A stretch of DNA of 64,000 nt from Tubulanus polymorphus (GCF_964204645.1 NC_134028.1:5246501-5310500), one strand, 5' to 3'. Positions 22,186 through 36,565 are shown, counted from the stretch's first letter. The notes: generated from the sequence alone by a model not told the origin. Numbers and translations are program-made.

Positions 22186-24055
22186 ATCCACAAATTTGAG
22201 ATCGCGGCTCATGCACCAGAAATATTTCTTAATTTTCACACCAAAAATTCAAAGGGCTCAAAGGGCACTTCTCAACATAATAGGACTTGTTCGATCCCCG
22301 TGAAACCCTATGGGAGTTCTCAAAACAAACAAGTAAAAATTCACGAGGAGTTTTTGCATTTGTATGACTCTCACTCGCTCAGCACAAGGGTTCTAGGATG
22401 CCCGAACTGTTATTAGTATCAGGAACCACGAGGTCCTACGCGATATGATGTTATTCCAGAGGAAATAACTTCTCTGGATTAGCGACCAAATATTGTCACG
22501 ATTGCGAAACTAAGCCAGATAGGAAATGGATTCTTACGTTGAGGGAATACCGTCAACAGGAAAGACAGGAAAGCCAGTCGTTGCAAAGAGATCCGCAAAA
22601 AACACGTCCGTTTAATACCTACACAGGAAGCATCGTTAATAGTGTATATTCCGCAAAGGTTAATGAGAAAAAACCGCAATCGAAAATGTACTATAGTTAG
22701 AAAAATAACAACTACGCATTTCCGGCAGATCCAGCCTCTTTAAGACATTATCATTGTGCCATTACGAAGGTGTGGGGGCCCTGCCCTATAAAATTCTAAA
22801 ATATTTCCACTTCTGAATGTTTGTGGGGTCTTTGAATTTAGTTTTCAACTCATCAATCCCGTTCATCCAAAAAGCAAAGTTAGTTAAAATCAATTGAATA
22901 TTAAAAGTAGGTATACATGTCCTACAAGCCACGCCATCTGGTGGAATCGAATTCCATTTCAGACCTACTATTTACCACTAAAATGCCTAGTATTACGAAA
23001 CTAACTGGCGGCTATTTGTAAACTAATAATCGTCAAAACCTTGCGGATGTTTTTAATTGGGTATCGTTTCTCGTGTTGATGAGCAGAAAAAGCGGTATTC
23101 GCGAACGAATTAGCACGCCATTTCATTTCGATCAAAATAAATCTCGCCGCGAGTACACTTCAATATAGAGTCGATCTAACGTCGGATTTGATTTCGTAAA
23201 ATCAACAGCGCTTCAAAATATCTGTTGCGTTTTCCATTTACACCGGTAACAATAACGATGCAGTAGTAGTATTTATAACCGAGGCCTCGACGAACGAACG
23301 AACGGTTGCGTTTTCTTCGTCGTCGCGATTGATTTTAACGGATCCGATTTCTTCGTTAAATTCGCTCCGAAAACTGCAAACCGATACGAGTTATTGTTCC
23401 CTGACGCTCGTATCCCTATAAGCTACGCCAAAAATCAAGCGTCGTTTGTTAATGAAAAATTTGTCATTTTTCTCTTCGCCGTGGTAGAATATTCTAGGCT
23501 TTCGGCCGCGAATGAATTTTTAAAAGGCGGCAACTGAGATGATGAATGTTCGTCATAATGATGTCTGATGATGGACGAATTTCAGTAAGACTAAAAGCGC
23601 ATAAATGCAAAAAACGCTTTATGAAATTCATCTATGAACTAAGTGTTAGTGATAGTGAATACAGGACGTCCAGACAAAGATAGATACGGGGGGGGGGACC
23701 TAAAACATAAACATGTAGGTCCATGTTCACAAAAGGATCCCCTTAGCTACTAAAAAGCTACTAAAGCTACGAGAAAATGATGTAAATTCAACAAATCGTC
23801 CGACCATATCTGTTCTTCCATTTCCGATTTCAAAATCAAAACCCCCCAGTTTTGCTCTGGGCAGGTGTGGTGGGTTTGTGAGGGATGCCGAATCTAACCA
23901 AATCTATCGATCGAATAAATAAGAGGGATAATTCAAGATCAAAGCTCTTGTCTAAAACATATTCCCTTTTTCGTATAAATTGATGAAGATTCAGCTGAAA
24001 TGAAATTCAAAATCCATCCCCGATTTCTGCCAGTCCCATCGAAATGATGCGTCAT

Positions 24056-24138
<83 letters not shown>

Positions 24139-26793
24139 ATATTTCTCGTAGAGATTTACATTGGCCTGTGCCGCTGATGACAGCCAGCATGTCTTCTTAT
24201 TACTGCTGATGAAAGTTTAAACATATCAACAGATAGATGAGTGGATCAACAAGTTTACATCACGCAATATAGCAAAATACACCGCATGAATAATGCCTCT
24301 TGTGTACTGTCTGTTTCTACATAATTGATAATGTCACTCGCAAATATCTGCATCATCCCGAGATCTTTCCGTCCTCGTCCTCGTATCGCCGAGCAAACTG
24401 GGAATTTCGTCGGTGGGATCCCCGCAGATCCGAGAGGCCGGGATTTCGTATAAGCCAAACCAATACACGATACGCATGTTCGGGATTGAGCAGATATATG
24501 AAGCTATATCCAGCATATACTCTACTGTACCTACTGTAAAAGGACTATTTGAGTTATGTGATAGCTATTTCTCACATCAAAATTTGTCGCGATAGTCATT
24601 CACAGAGTCATCTCAAAAATTTTGAGAATCTTAAATCTAAAATCCCCTAAACCCAGTTGTTTATCTAAATAGGGTACCGACACTGCTACTGTGGCAAGTT
24701 AGGATTTTGTGATGATCAACCAGGTTCACTAGTGGTTACTCGACTAGTGCGCTTCAATTTTTTCTACATTTCAATTAAACATGAATCAACTTTTCTAATA
24801 AGTAAATCAATCTTCAGTAAAATCCATAATTTTCAATGACTTGTTTGATGATATTCAGATTGAGGATCCTAAAAACCAAGTTCCAATTTCATCGAAAATG
24901 AACTAATTTTCACCACCAATAACTAAGTGTATTGTTGCGCCATCTGGTGAGGGCTGGTACCCGATTGGCTTCTGATTTTAACTAATAGATATAATTTCTA
25001 ATCAACAGTTAAACCTTACAAACAACTGTGGCCGGAGTAAGATTTCAATAGATTTTTTTTCTCCCCTTTCCAATCTGCAGTCATGAATTGTTAAAGAATG
25101 CCGGTCCGGGGAGAATCAGGAATGAGAATGAATATTCTATACGAGCAAACAGTTTGATGACTTTTCTGTCGGTGATAATTTCACTATTTATCTTTATTTC
25201 CAGATCTTTTAAGTATTGATTTTCTGTCTTGGCGATATTTACAGTCGTAACAAATTGCCGAGCCGTTCACAAATTTACACAGAAAGTTTACCCAACTAAA
25301 ATCTTGTTGCTCTTACTCTGAGTCACACACAACGACCGACTGACTGCAGTTTCTAAATCACAAAACCATATTGCTTATGCTTAAATGTGATAGAGGAATC
25401 TGTACAGAGACCATTGCTAGAGTCATTGATCATCTGCGGAACTAGTTCTTGTTTGGCCAAATACATCGCAATGAAATCTTATTCCATAGAAGTTTAAAAT
25501 CCCCTACACTCAGTTGTTGGTTACTGATCTTCTTACTGTGGCAAGTGAGCATTCCTCAACGATCCGATCCGCCAATACTTTTACCCATATCCACTTTTAC
25601 CAACAACAATTTTCTGGCTAAACAAACTGAATATTTTGACCCAATGACCCAAGTGCCACAACTAGAAATACACAATTTTCTAAGATTTCATTTGAAACAA
25701 TCAGAAAAGTTATTTCGACCCATATGAGAACATTTGATTAATCTTACGCCGGATATGTCTGGACTATCAGTTATAACGAATAGATTTTCTGGTTCTGTGC
25801 AGATTCATGATCAGAAAGTTCGACTGTTAATTTGTCGTCATACGTCTATGAAATTATCGATAAAGTTTGACGTTTCAACACAAAATCTATCGCTGGAACA
25901 TTCAAGACATCGGACTTTGTATATTGATAAAAGTCTGCAGACGCTCAGCTGCCAATACAATCAAACATATCATTCGATCTTTAGTTCTTCCTCGACCGAA
26001 GTTTGCAGAAGACATGGTCAAAATATCTCCTCATGACAGATCTACGTGCTACAAACAATTCTAAAGTTTAAACCATCTCTTTGAAACTAGATACATTCCG
26101 AGGGACTTTCACGAAGTTTTTACCGGAAAATGCAAAAAAGACTATCATCAAAGACTGCAAAACCGGCTCAGATTTCAATGAATATACCGGACTGGATTCC
26201 GTTACATTTCGAGACAGTCACACGCAGCACGCGCGCTAGATGTCAAGATTTCGTTACAAATGTCTACTAAGATTTATTACAGATATACCGATGCGCTTTC
26301 AAGGTTAAATAGAGAATATCAAATGTCCGCACGAAATTCATTAATCTCGAACGACGCAAGTGGAACAAAATACATGACGAAAATTTCTTACATAGAAATA
26401 TCGAGTTCTCGAAAACAATCGATTCGATATTCTGCGATATTTTCGATAGATGTAATGCCATCTAGGCGTTTTCTAAGTAATTTCACACGGAATCGAAACG
26501 CATCTAAAAACGCCCGGTTCAAACGCTTTCATACATGTCTGCATTTTTCAAAGCCTATACCCGAGCAATTTTCACGAAGCCAAATAATAGTAGAATAGAC
26601 TAAGTTCATAAATCCTCGTGGGGATTGTCGTAGCTTTTCACAGCCATGTTTTCCTGGAAGCGTCTATAGATCAAACGATGATGTCAAATGTTATTTTAGA
26701 AGATAACTATATATGGACATTAGTGATGATAAGCAGATCAAGCATTTACAAGCATTTACACATCACCATCGCAACATATAATCTGCAACATAT
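22186..26793. other. Non-coding stretch; CpG-rich block and diverged duplication
   Basis: No gene recognised. 23090-23530 is a CpG-rich unique block with AT/CG-mixed composition that could be regulatory. A diverged duplication links 24635-24700 and 25495-25550, sharing AAAATCCCCTA, CTCAGTTGT/CCCAGTTGT and TACTGTGGCAAGT. Open frames here (for example 25449-25727, 25734-26036, 26260-26598) show no family signature. Confidence 0.35.
24059..24134. repeat. (AT)38 microsatellite
   Basis: Uninterrupted AT dinucleotide repeat of 76 bp. Likely length-variable between individuals. Confidence 0.95.
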
Positions 26794-27018
26794 ACGATTT
26801 GGCTCGGGGGGGGGGGGGGGCTCTTGGGGGCTAAATTGGCCCATATCAAACCCGTCAAATTTGGCCCATGCCTAATTAGAGAGTGCATTCACACACAAAC
26901 CACTCACTCAGTACTAAGTGAAGTGAGTCACTTCGGGAACCAGTTGCAATTGACACGCAATAATTCAACCCGTGCTAAAATTTGGTTCCAGTCTGGCCCG
27001 GGCCAAAAACGCGGCTGT
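26794..27018 (-). mobile_element. MITE family A, copy 5
   Basis: Reverse orientation. Contains CAAATTTGGCCCATGCCTAA, AAGTGAGTCACTTCGGGAAC and CCAGTTGCAATTGACACG, ending GGCCAAAAACGCGGCTGT. A 15-base G run (26806-26820) has expanded at the left end where other copies read GGCCCGGGCC. Confidence 0.75.
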
Positions 27019-29686
27019 TATACTTCCCTAGCAAATAACATCATTTAACCAAATACAGCAAATAAGCACAGCTTCATTTTTTGCATTCGACGCAATGCGA
27101 CAACCTTCTTAGCGATGCTGTTGAGATGTCTCGAAATAGACACATAAAAAATACCTATTGAAATCGGAAATTGCCGATATGTCACTGCCCAGATCTTCTG
27201 CAAATATTGAAATATGAAGAAGCAGTACTTATGCCGACGATCGTATCATCGCATAGGATTAGTGTTCATTATATACACAATATTCACAGCGGAACGAGAT
27301 CTATCTCGCATTCCGACGGAGAATTCAATACCGAAACGCTGCTGACGACGACAAGAAAAGAAATCTCCGGGGATTGACGGGATTAGGGATTAAATACGAC
27401 ATACGCAGCGTCCTATCACGCGCTACCAGTTGCCCGGTAGACAATCGACCTCGGTGATCACATGTGTTGATTTTTCCTCTGAGCGCGCGCGCGTGTACGT
27501 CTCAATTTCTTATTCAATACGAATTGATATCGTCGTTCCCCCCTTACACAGTTGGATTATACCCCTCTAACCCGGGATTACCGCTGTTCGTGGTAACAAA
27601 AGCAAAATATCATTACAAATACTGGATTAGCGGGTCTCGTGAGCTCATCTCTTATCGTCGATAATGTAGAATTTTTCCACTGCATATTTTTTTTGGAAAA
27701 ATGAACTTTTATTTGATCTTGCAGCACAGAGTTTCACGTGTTGCTGTGAAAATGGCATCATGAGGCTGCCAGGTTATGAAACCTGTCTCTAACAAACCAG
27801 CTGCTATGCGGGCTATGCCATCAGACTTGAGTCCTTACTGAAAGAGGGGTACTGATACTTCGAGATAAACCCGTTATTCTTTATCCAAAAGGGCACGTTG
27901 ATGCCCAAAACGGCAATATTAGGCCACTTCTGCACTTGGCTAAGAAAACTGCAAAGTTCCAGCTGTTCTGTGGTGACAATTTTTGTCACCTGTATCAGGA
28001 CCTCAAACCGTATAACGCCAGAAGTTCTATGTGGCAGGACCTGATCTTATCACATCCCAAAAGGCACTTCGATGTTCAAAAAGGCAATATTAAGAAATAC
28101 ACCAGTTCTTGTTTGACAAAAAAGGACACCAAGGGTTTGATGAACTTGTACAACTTTCACAAGTTGCACTGGATCCACCCCCATCGACCTTAAGTTGCAT
28201 TTATAAGTTTTTATGTATCAAAAGGAGGCAATCAATCAGGTTTGCCACCGCAGTTTTCTGTTTACAAATTCTAGAACATTGGTTCGTTCGTCAAATGCTA
28301 CGCACGGCATCTTTTGCCCCACCCAATTACCACCGACCCCTTTATCCAATCAAAAAAGTTTGCAGTAGAAAGCTCTGATCATCTGTCGTCAATGAACCAC
28401 CGTGTCGATCATTGGCCTCGCAGGCAGGGAGCATCAACATTTATCTAATTAGGTAATCTAATAACCTTTTTAACCAAAAAACCGGGGCTCGGTTTAAAAA
28501 CGATCAAAACGAATCGTCGTCACAGCCACAAGCGAACGTATCGGAATCGATGAAATATGTCTGTAAAATCGCGTGCGTTTCCTTTGGGCGTGAATGATTC
28601 GTTTGAATCTTGGTTTTATTACGACATATCTTTATCGCTAAACTTACTTTTTAGAACTTGCGAATAAGCGCTTCGAGGTTTCCTTGCGAAAAACATTTCT
28701 AAAGCCAACGATCAAAGACTGAAGAATGGAGACCTTCAAGGTGGTTTCCTGTAATAGGAGTGACAAATAGTGTAGGTCTTTTTAAGGAGTCAAGCTGCAG
28801 ACTTAAGATGAACAAACCTCATTAGTTCCAGTTTTTTGCACTTACTAGGACTTTTTCAATAGCTTTAAAAGGAGCAAAAAATCGTTGCATATCCAGTCGA
28901 CCACTGTCCATGAAAGCCTGGATTACAAAATACAAATCTTTCCCTTTTTCTAAATATACATCGCAAGTCCAAGAAAGTCCCAACGTTCATTATTGATCTA
29001 CGCTCATCAGTCCCATATGCCACGCGTACAAAATAACGTTTTCAGCGCAAAATATAGCGGAGAATGACAGAAATAAAGTATAGTAGATATGGAAATGTTT
29101 AACGAACTGTGAACGCGAGCTATTTACATCATTCACGTAATAAACTGATTATGTTTACATGACTTCACAATCTCATAAACACACCCTTTAATATACAGTG
29201 TCAAAGATTCAACGACGACGACGAGGCTGTTTTAAAGAGTAGTCATCGTTTAGAGGCAGTCTTACGAAAACGGCTGACATCAGCAGATCTTTTCTATTTT
29301 AAGAACCGTTCGTCGTGTCGTTAAATCAGCACATCCCTCTCAGATGGGAGGTAAAAACTTCTGAGACCGGCTAAGTTTTCTTTGGAGGTACAGTGCCCCC
29401 GAGTCATTGGTGCCTTTTAGAGACATCTTTTTTTGCTCTAAATTTTCTGGAACCCTGGATGAAAGCCACGTTCTTCAGTAGCTTCAATTTTCTTTTAGTA
29501 ACCCGAACTACTGTAGATAGGATATTGCATAACATGCAGAATTCACAGGAAAAGGTAAACTAAGGATATATAAACTCTTTAGAAAAAACTTTTTAGTAGT
29601 AAAAGGGGAAGGGTATGAATGTGCATTGAGATGGTAAACCCTTTTTGTATACATAGATCATTCATCATCTAGTTGAATCAAATCTA
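27019..29686. other. Non-coding stretch
   Basis: No gene recognised. 27885-27925 and 28055-28095 are a diverged direct repeat (CCAAAAGGGCACGTTGATG and CCAAAAGGCACTTCGATG, each followed by GGCAATATTA), about 170 bp apart. Open frames at 27936-28378 overlap each other in two frames and resemble nothing known. Confidence 0.35.
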
Positions 29687-29976
29687 AGTCGTGATCACCG
29701 GGAGATGATCTGGTACGGGCCAAATTGGCACTGATCAGGCATGAGTTAAATTTGGCCCGCGTATTCATATGTGAACCACTCAGTCGATATCAAACAATGC
29801 ATAAACGAAGCGAAGTGAATCATTTCCGCAACCGGTTGCAATTCACATGCAATAATTTGACCCCTGCTAACATTTGGCTCTCGTCTGACGTATTTGGTCG
29901 GGCCAAACAGGCACGGGCCGATTTGATACTCATGCGGACAGTTGTTCCGGACCAAAAAGGCTTGTGCGATTGCAGC
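29687..29976 (-). mobile_element. MITE family A, copy 6 (full length, 290 bp)
   Basis: Left AGTCGTGATCACCGGGAGAT; right AAAAAGGCTTGTGCGATTGC then AGC. The internal blocks AAGCGAAGTGAATCATTTCC, GGTTGCAATTCACATGCAAT and GCGGACAGTTGTTCCGG are all present. It is one of the best copies for deriving a consensus. Confidence 0.8.
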
Positions 29977-31929
29977 AAGAATGACCAATAGCCTTCATAC
30001 AGCTCAAACATGACCAAGCACATTCGCCTTCAACAGTTGTAAAAACAAGCACAGTCATGAATCGATTTAGTCCCTGCTTGATGCATTTTTTTGCTTGATG
30101 CATTTTTTAAGAATGTAAATATAAGTTATCGTCGGTTGCAGTACAGTAAACCAGTACCACTTAACAGGTTCATCGTTCATCCGACGGACCTAGTCAAAAT
30201 TTCGACGATTAATTACATTTTCTCAGATGTTAATGGTAACGTAACGTGATTTAGTCGCCGTTGAGTCATCGAATTCGCCGAGACGGACGTGTCTTATCGG
30301 TGGACGCACTGATCACCGATAGTTAATTGTACCAGTTAACCGTGTCCCCGGTGACGCCGTTTTTAACCATAAAACGCGCATCAAACGACATAAATGCGGC
30401 TTAACGCCCGGAGAAAATTTCAACCTTTTTCATTTTTCAGCCGATAGCGAGTAAATCCCGACACTACTGGGATCGCGTGACCTCCGCGATGCTAGTGCGT
30501 CGCCCGGATAAAGGAGAATGCCGACAGTCCAAGGTCCAAGTCATCATCCAAAATGACATTCAGACCAAACAACCTTGGTATCACCATTTGAATTAGTTTT
30601 CAGCACAAATGATAATACATAGACATTGAGAATAGAAGTTTGATTGAAAATGAATCAGAAAATTCAAATTGATTAGATAATTTTGGTAGTTAATGAGCTG
30701 TGAAGAATAATAGTAACTACTCTCGCAATGGTCTGGACATTTCAAGTTCATCTGGCAAATCAAACGCCTCAAATGTGACAGGAATATTTCATCGAATCAT
30801 AAAAAAATGAGTGAGAACAGAAATCGTTCAGGTTTATCAGGGAACAAGGTTAAGGCCCTCAGTAACATTTTTCTGTACGTACTTAAGAAATCAGAACTGT
30901 ATAAGGATATAATTCTATTTCTATTAGAATAGCTGCATAACAATTCAAAATTCACCTCTATACCCATACTGAAGTCGCCATTTCGAACAAAGGATTCATA
31001 AATTATCAATTCATACGGATATGAATTTCTTCTAAAGGCAAGATCAGAGAGATTAGCAAATATCATCATCAATTAGGTTAACGAACTTCACCGTAATCAA
31101 GTTTCAACTACTTGAATTCGAATCATGCAACGCGCGAGCAATGTATCGGTTTACTTAACACTTACGCGCTGCTGTACAACTGAACAGTCGGCTTATTGAA
31201 GAATGGAAACAAAGTAGATTCCAACTATAAATCAAAGTTTACTTTAATTACTTCACCGCGTAGCGACTGTAATTGACTAACACGTCATTCTAATCATGCA
31301 GCGCCGCGGAAAAACTATACAACAGCAGCAGCAGCAGCAACAGCAGCGAGCTTCGTAGATCCGGGCTTTTTGAAGTCAATCTTCACAGCCGCCCGAGGCT
31401 TATGACGAACGTAGTCCGAGGATATCATCATCATCATCCTCATCATCATCATCACCATCATCATCAGCATCATCAACATCCTCATCATCATCCTCCTCAT
31501 CCTCATCCTCATCATCCTCATTGTCAGCCTCATCATCATCATCCTCATCCTCATCCTCCTCCTCATCATCATCCTCCTCATCCTCATCCTCATCTTCATC
31601 ATCGTTATCATCTTCATCAGGCGTAATACATAGAAATGATCATCGTTAAAAAATGCTTAATTCAAGAAAAAATAATGACTTCAGAATTTTAATTACTAGA
31701 GAAAATCGATCAAAATACCGGCCGAGTACACGTGGATAAACGGTGGTAATTTTCTATTCAAATTACTAATTAACATCTAACGAGAGACAACATAGATGAG
31801 CCGGCGGTAATTAACGATGGTAGTTGATCGACAGGATGAAAATCGTCAGTAATTATTTGGTTTATCTGACGTTACAAGTATATACATTTTCTAATTATTC
31901 CATTTCTTTTCGTTTTTCACTGTAGGCCA
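29977..31929. other. Non-coding stretch with CpG-rich patch and trinucleotide repeats
   Basis: No gene recognised. 30170-30520 is CpG-rich and unique. 30066-30100 carries a 17-bp direct duplication around CTTGATGCATTTTTT. 31321-31345 has a short CAG/CAA run. Confidence 0.35.
31424..31618. repeat. (ATC/CTC)n trinucleotide microsatellite
   Basis: About 195 bp of imperfect CATCAT/CTCATC repeats. It gives open frames on both strands (His/Pro-rich on +, Met/Arg-rich on -), which are repeat artefacts rather than genes. Confidence 0.9.
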
Positions 31930-32275
31930 TTCACTATCACTAGTTAGACTGTTCCAAATAAGTCCGTGCCTGGAATGTAGCAAATTTGGAACGGACCAAA
32001 TCAGTGTGTGTTCAAACACGCGTTGCTTACGGATAGTTATGACATGCCCAGCAAAGTGTTGAGTGACCAGTTGACGGTACTGTAGAGTACAATTTAAAAC
32101 TGACCTGGAACCAGGTTCGATCCACACTCACAAATTTAGTCCTCTCTGAAATTCCGAAATTTGGAACTACCTGGATCGGTCTTTTAGGTCGGTTCAAATT
32201 GGAACGGACTAAAACGGAATGGACTTTTTGCAAGCGTGAACGTGAAATTTAGACCGCTCTAAGTTAAGTGTGAAC
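31930..32275 (+). mobile_element. MITE family B, copy 1
   Basis: Begins TTCACTATCACTAGTTAGAC and ends near GTTAAGTGTGAACG, an imperfect inverted counterpart. It shares ACCTGGATCGGTCTTTTAGG with copy 2 at 45365 and has several GGAACGGACC/GGTCGGTTCAAATT motifs. Confidence 0.6.
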
Positions 32276-32429
32276 GAGCGCCTTATCAGTGAAAATTCTT
32301 GACATGAGTTTGCGTGCAATGATCGACGATCATCATGAAACCCAAACCTAATAACAGCTTCATTTATCAGTATATTTTTGAATTCAGTGGTAGTCATTAT
32401 TATGCCTCCAGAGATTTATACATTAACAT

Positions 32430-32460
<31 letters not shown>

Positions 32461-33479
32461 CCGGTATATATATATAAATATACCAGTATTTAAATATATC
32501 TTATGGGTTTTGATTTGTTGCATGCATCGTGGAAGCGATGGCTTTGATACACGTCGCACGCGCAACATTTTTAAAACGGCAACATTTTTAAAACGGCAGA
32601 AAATTGGTAATTTAATCCGAAATGCCGTGCATGGATATGAAGCCTGCGGCGACGACGTCAGAAGCCGCAGTCGACGACGTTTTAAAATGGGAATCATCAG
32701 GTTGGAATGACAAAAGAGACAGGCGGAAAGTGATCGAGAAGAATGGGATCGAGTCTCCACCATCCAATTTAAATACAAACATTCGATCTATATTGACCCA
32801 TTAATATTAAACTGTACCTGAAATCTAAGCCGGAATTTCTATTTTTCTAAGTCCTCGCTTAAAAGTCCTTCTAATCATCGCGAACTGGGATATTACGAAA
32901 CTTTATTTCCAAGCAACTCGATGCCGTTTCTTGGAAATGTTATTCAATTTTTACTGGTTAATAATAAGCTTCATTAGTTATTTCACAAACTCAATGAAGC
33001 GGATCTATAATTACTTTGTCTTCAAATAGGAAATAATTCTTTACGGGCGGAAACTTGAAACAAATCATTTTTGCGAAGATACGATCGTGGAATCGCCGAG
33101 AATACGAGCCAGCGATGACTTATCTCATGCGAGACCATTAGCCGCTTATCAGTCTTACCATTCTATTACCTACTACGCACCTTACTACCAAACCCTCGCT
33201 AGGTGGTTTTTTATGGATTGTTATTTTTCCCATTAAAAAATGGCCCTGAAATACGATCTATTCGATCGCGAAAAATCGAAAATTAAATTCCGAAAAAATT
33301 ATCCCAAAAAAAAAAATTTTACGAGAAATTAGTGAAATTAATAAGATATTCTTAACGACTAGATAAATGATGGCTTACTTGTTCGTTTTAAAACCGATCT
33401 CGAAAATCCGCGGTTAACGCCAGCGATAAAGTAATAGTTAACAACGACACAGGTTTATAGAGAGGAGACACAGTAACAT
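32276..33479. other. AT-rich spacer with TA microsatellite
   Basis: 32430-32490 carries interrupted (TA)n with an ACCGGTATATA/TATACCAGT palindromic core. 32566-32600 has a short duplication (ACATTTTTAAAACGGC twice). Otherwise nothing recognisable. Confidence 0.4.
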
Positions 33480-33946
33480 ACGACGACGGACGCTACAGGT
33501 TATTATTGAGTCTCTCTCAGAACACGGCGTGGTTGGTTGACAGTGGTAGGCTGTGTCAGCGAGCGAGAGAGGAGAGAGAGAGAGAACGCTGCTGGAACGA
33601 TCTCATTCTGTTCGGCTCAGCTCTCCGATGCTAGACATACCGGCTCCGGCTGTGTGTGCCGATCTACTCCTCGTCTCCGGCGAACCGGCGTTTCTATATT
33701 TGGATACGTAGCCGGGATTTCGGGAATTCTCCGGTTTTCACGTGAAAAAACGCGTTGATTCACGTGCGCGCGGATCTCGAAAACAATTTACGACGAAATT
33801 CGGCGCCGAATTTTCGAACACTTGTTGATCGTGCACTAGTCGGGACTGTTACAGCCGCGGACGATATTCAGAGATAAATAAATAGAAAAAAAACCGACGA
33901 ACAGCGAATTCGGAAAACAGTGGAATTAACATTAACAAGAAGACAG
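33480..33946 (+). promoter_or_regulatory. CpG-rich promoter / untranslated first exon candidate with splice donor
   Basis: A CpG-rich unique block in otherwise AT-rich DNA ends AACAAGAAGACAG followed by GTATGT (33947-33952), a consensus donor. A GA tract lies at 33562-33586. The only notable ATG (33627) opens a 27-codon frame that stops before the donor, so the exon would be untranslated or carry an upstream ORF. No downstream coding exon is recognised within the window, implying a very long first intron. The transcription start is not identified. Inferred from composition and the splice site only. Confidence 0.35.
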
Positions 33947-36565
33947 GTATGTTTAATTATCGATATTTAATCATTTATCACTAACTCATTAGCAGTTCAG
34001 ACATGACTTACATAGGTCATTAAACTCAAACGGACAACAGGACTATGTATGCAGGCTATGTGTATTTCTTTAAAGGGCAGGGGGTACCTGAATTTCTAAG
34101 TTTCGTTTTGGGATGAAAATAATCGACTTATTAGAAAAACTGATATTATATTTAGATGAAATACTGAAATCGAAGACGATGCTGAAGGCTTCGCGAATTT
34201 AACGGGAAAGAAAATGATTTTATCTATAACGTAGTGTAATGTACTGTATATGATAATAACGTATTGAAAATGAAGCTGACAGCGTGGCACAATGTGACGC
34301 CGCGCAATCGCGATGGATAGAAAAAAAATGCGGCAAAACTTAACGAGCGCGATACAATGTATAAACGAAATGAAACCAGCTCGGCGAGAGAGAGACGCAC
34401 GTGACTGACTGACTGACTGCTGGCTGATATCGGGTATTGGAATCAAAAATACGACTGACTGTACAACAGAAATGCGATATATATGCCGAATAATAAAAAA
34501 ATCAATCTTGGCGAATAGTCGGAAAATTGAAAAATTGAGAACGCGCATCAGACCGTATTACTACTATTACACGAGTATATATATATATATACATACGATA
34601 CATCGGAATTGATCGAAGAAATGGTGACAAATAAACAAAACTTCAAAACTTGATACGCGAAAATAAATAATTGATTAGTTACGAAAATAACCTATAAATA
34701 ATTGATCGATTTTTGCGACTGAAATTTCGAGACGCATTTCTATCGTTCGATGTAACCGTATATCATTACCTCTGAAATGTCGATGCGCGCGTTTCTTTCG
34801 TTTCGAAATTTCATTTCTCGAAACGAGATGAAAACGCGCGTATTTGAAATTTCGACTATTATGATCTCGGGTGACGAAATGAACGTTTACGAACGACGAG
34901 CGTAGCGAATCTGATGAAAGACAAATCTAAAGTATAAAATCGATTTTAACATTAGACGCTAGCAAAAGGTGGCCGGCAGAGTGTTTTTCGTGGAATCAAT
35001 TTAAGAGCAAAAATTATTGATTGGAAATTGTTTGATTTTTCAACTACGTATATATGGCCTACCGTGATGCAAAAATTGATCGGACGATATTGACCTTTTC
35101 TTACGTAAGAAGGTTAAAATGAAAGGAATTAGGCCGATGTTATTTCTGTAGACGCTTTAGTTGACGATCCTTTTCTTAGATACGCAGTCACGTAAGTACG
35201 TAGCAGGAAGGTGCCGCAGAAAGAAGTAAAGATTATGATAGATTGCTCTCGACGCTAATACGAAATGCGTAGCGAACAAAATTCAAAATTCGGAAAAGAA
35301 AAGATTAAAAATGATGAATGGCGGTAAACTGCTAGCCGGGGGAACAATCTTACAACTTGATTTTCGTTTTTGATCAAAGAGCATCATTACGTGAACTAAG
35401 GGGGTTAAGAAGACTTTCATAACATTCTAGAAATATGAAATGATTTTCGAAATGAGCAATGGCAAAACTTGGGACTACCAACAAGATAGGCAGATGAGTC
35501 GTTTCATTGCGTAAGTCTTCACAATTTTTGGGTCCCGATTTGTTTTTCCAATTCAATTTACTAAGTAAAGTCGTCATCTGGATAATCAGTCAACTTAATG
35601 ATCATCCCAACTATGATGTCTCAGAGAAGAGTTTCCCTGTATTAGTTGCGATAATGAAATATCAAGAATATTTCCAATTATAGTGTGCTATCTATATTTT
35701 CATAAGATATTTACAGGAGGTATCACAAATTGTACGTGGTGTACCAGCAGGGAGGTACCTCTTGTGCCTCTCTGGTGGTGTACCAGCAGGGAGGTACCTC
35801 TCACTCCTCTCTGGTGGTGGTGGTACCTATAATCACCTGGCAGTGAGCATTCATTCATAGCATTGACTGTTTGTAGTCTGATGTATAATTAGCGGCTGGT
35901 TTCACGAAGTTGATGACTCTTGCCTCAGATGTCAGAGACAGCGCGGGTTCCATCAATACACACCACCCCGTAACACCTTGTACATCGATATCTCTCCTAG
36001 CGCTCACCATCGCCATCAATTTCCCGATGAAAAAATCTTTACAGAAAAACCCGAATAATTGATATTGATATATTTATACCAGTGAAAGATTTCGCTGATG
36101 ATTACAGTACGATTTCAAAGAGAATTCCCCGGCTTTAGAAACGAGGTTATCGCCGCACGAATACTAGACGTTTCGCGACGAAAAAAAAAAGAGAAAATAT
36201 CCAAAATCATTACGATTATCAATGTCGACTTTCAGTTATTGAGTTTTCATCATTTGTTCTGGTCATTCGAGCGTTTTACTTTAGAAACGACGTCGCCCGG
36301 CCGCGCGAGCTCGCGAAGACGCGATGATGTTTCCGACAGATTTTGTCGATAACATTCGTCGTCGCTTATTGTTAACAGTTTCTTCCGCGGCGTCGGTCGC
36401 CTTGAAATCATCCGACCGGTAAAAAAGAAAAGAGAACGGTCGTTTTTTACAGATGTCGATATCTCGACGTTTAGTTACGTCGCCAGTCAGAAACAGACTT
36501 CCATATTTCCACCAGTCGTTCCTGAAGAACATTTACGTTTGAAGTGAAGTTAACGGTAATAACGC
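33947..36565. other. Unique non-coding stretch, CpG-rich in part
   Basis: Would be intron 1 if the 33.5-kb exon is real. It is relatively free of MITEs. 34786-34840 forms an imperfect hairpin (CGCGCGTTT...TCGTTTCGA against its complement). A 150-codon minus open frame at 34096-34548 lacks any family signature. CpG-rich DNA lies at 34740-34920 and 36090-36560. Confidence 0.35.
35736..35826. repeat. 39-bp tandem repeat, about 2.3 copies
   Basis: Units start at 35736 and 35775 with GTGGTGTACCAGCAGGGAGG, followed by a partial GTGGTGGTGG unit. Confidence 0.8.

Noticed and set aside
31402-31626. Histidine/proline-rich protein
   Set aside because: It is a direct translation of a CAT/CTC microsatellite, open on both strands.
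34096-34548. 150-codon minus-strand open frame
   Set aside because: Hydrophobic and low-information, with no family signature and no supporting splice or polyA context.
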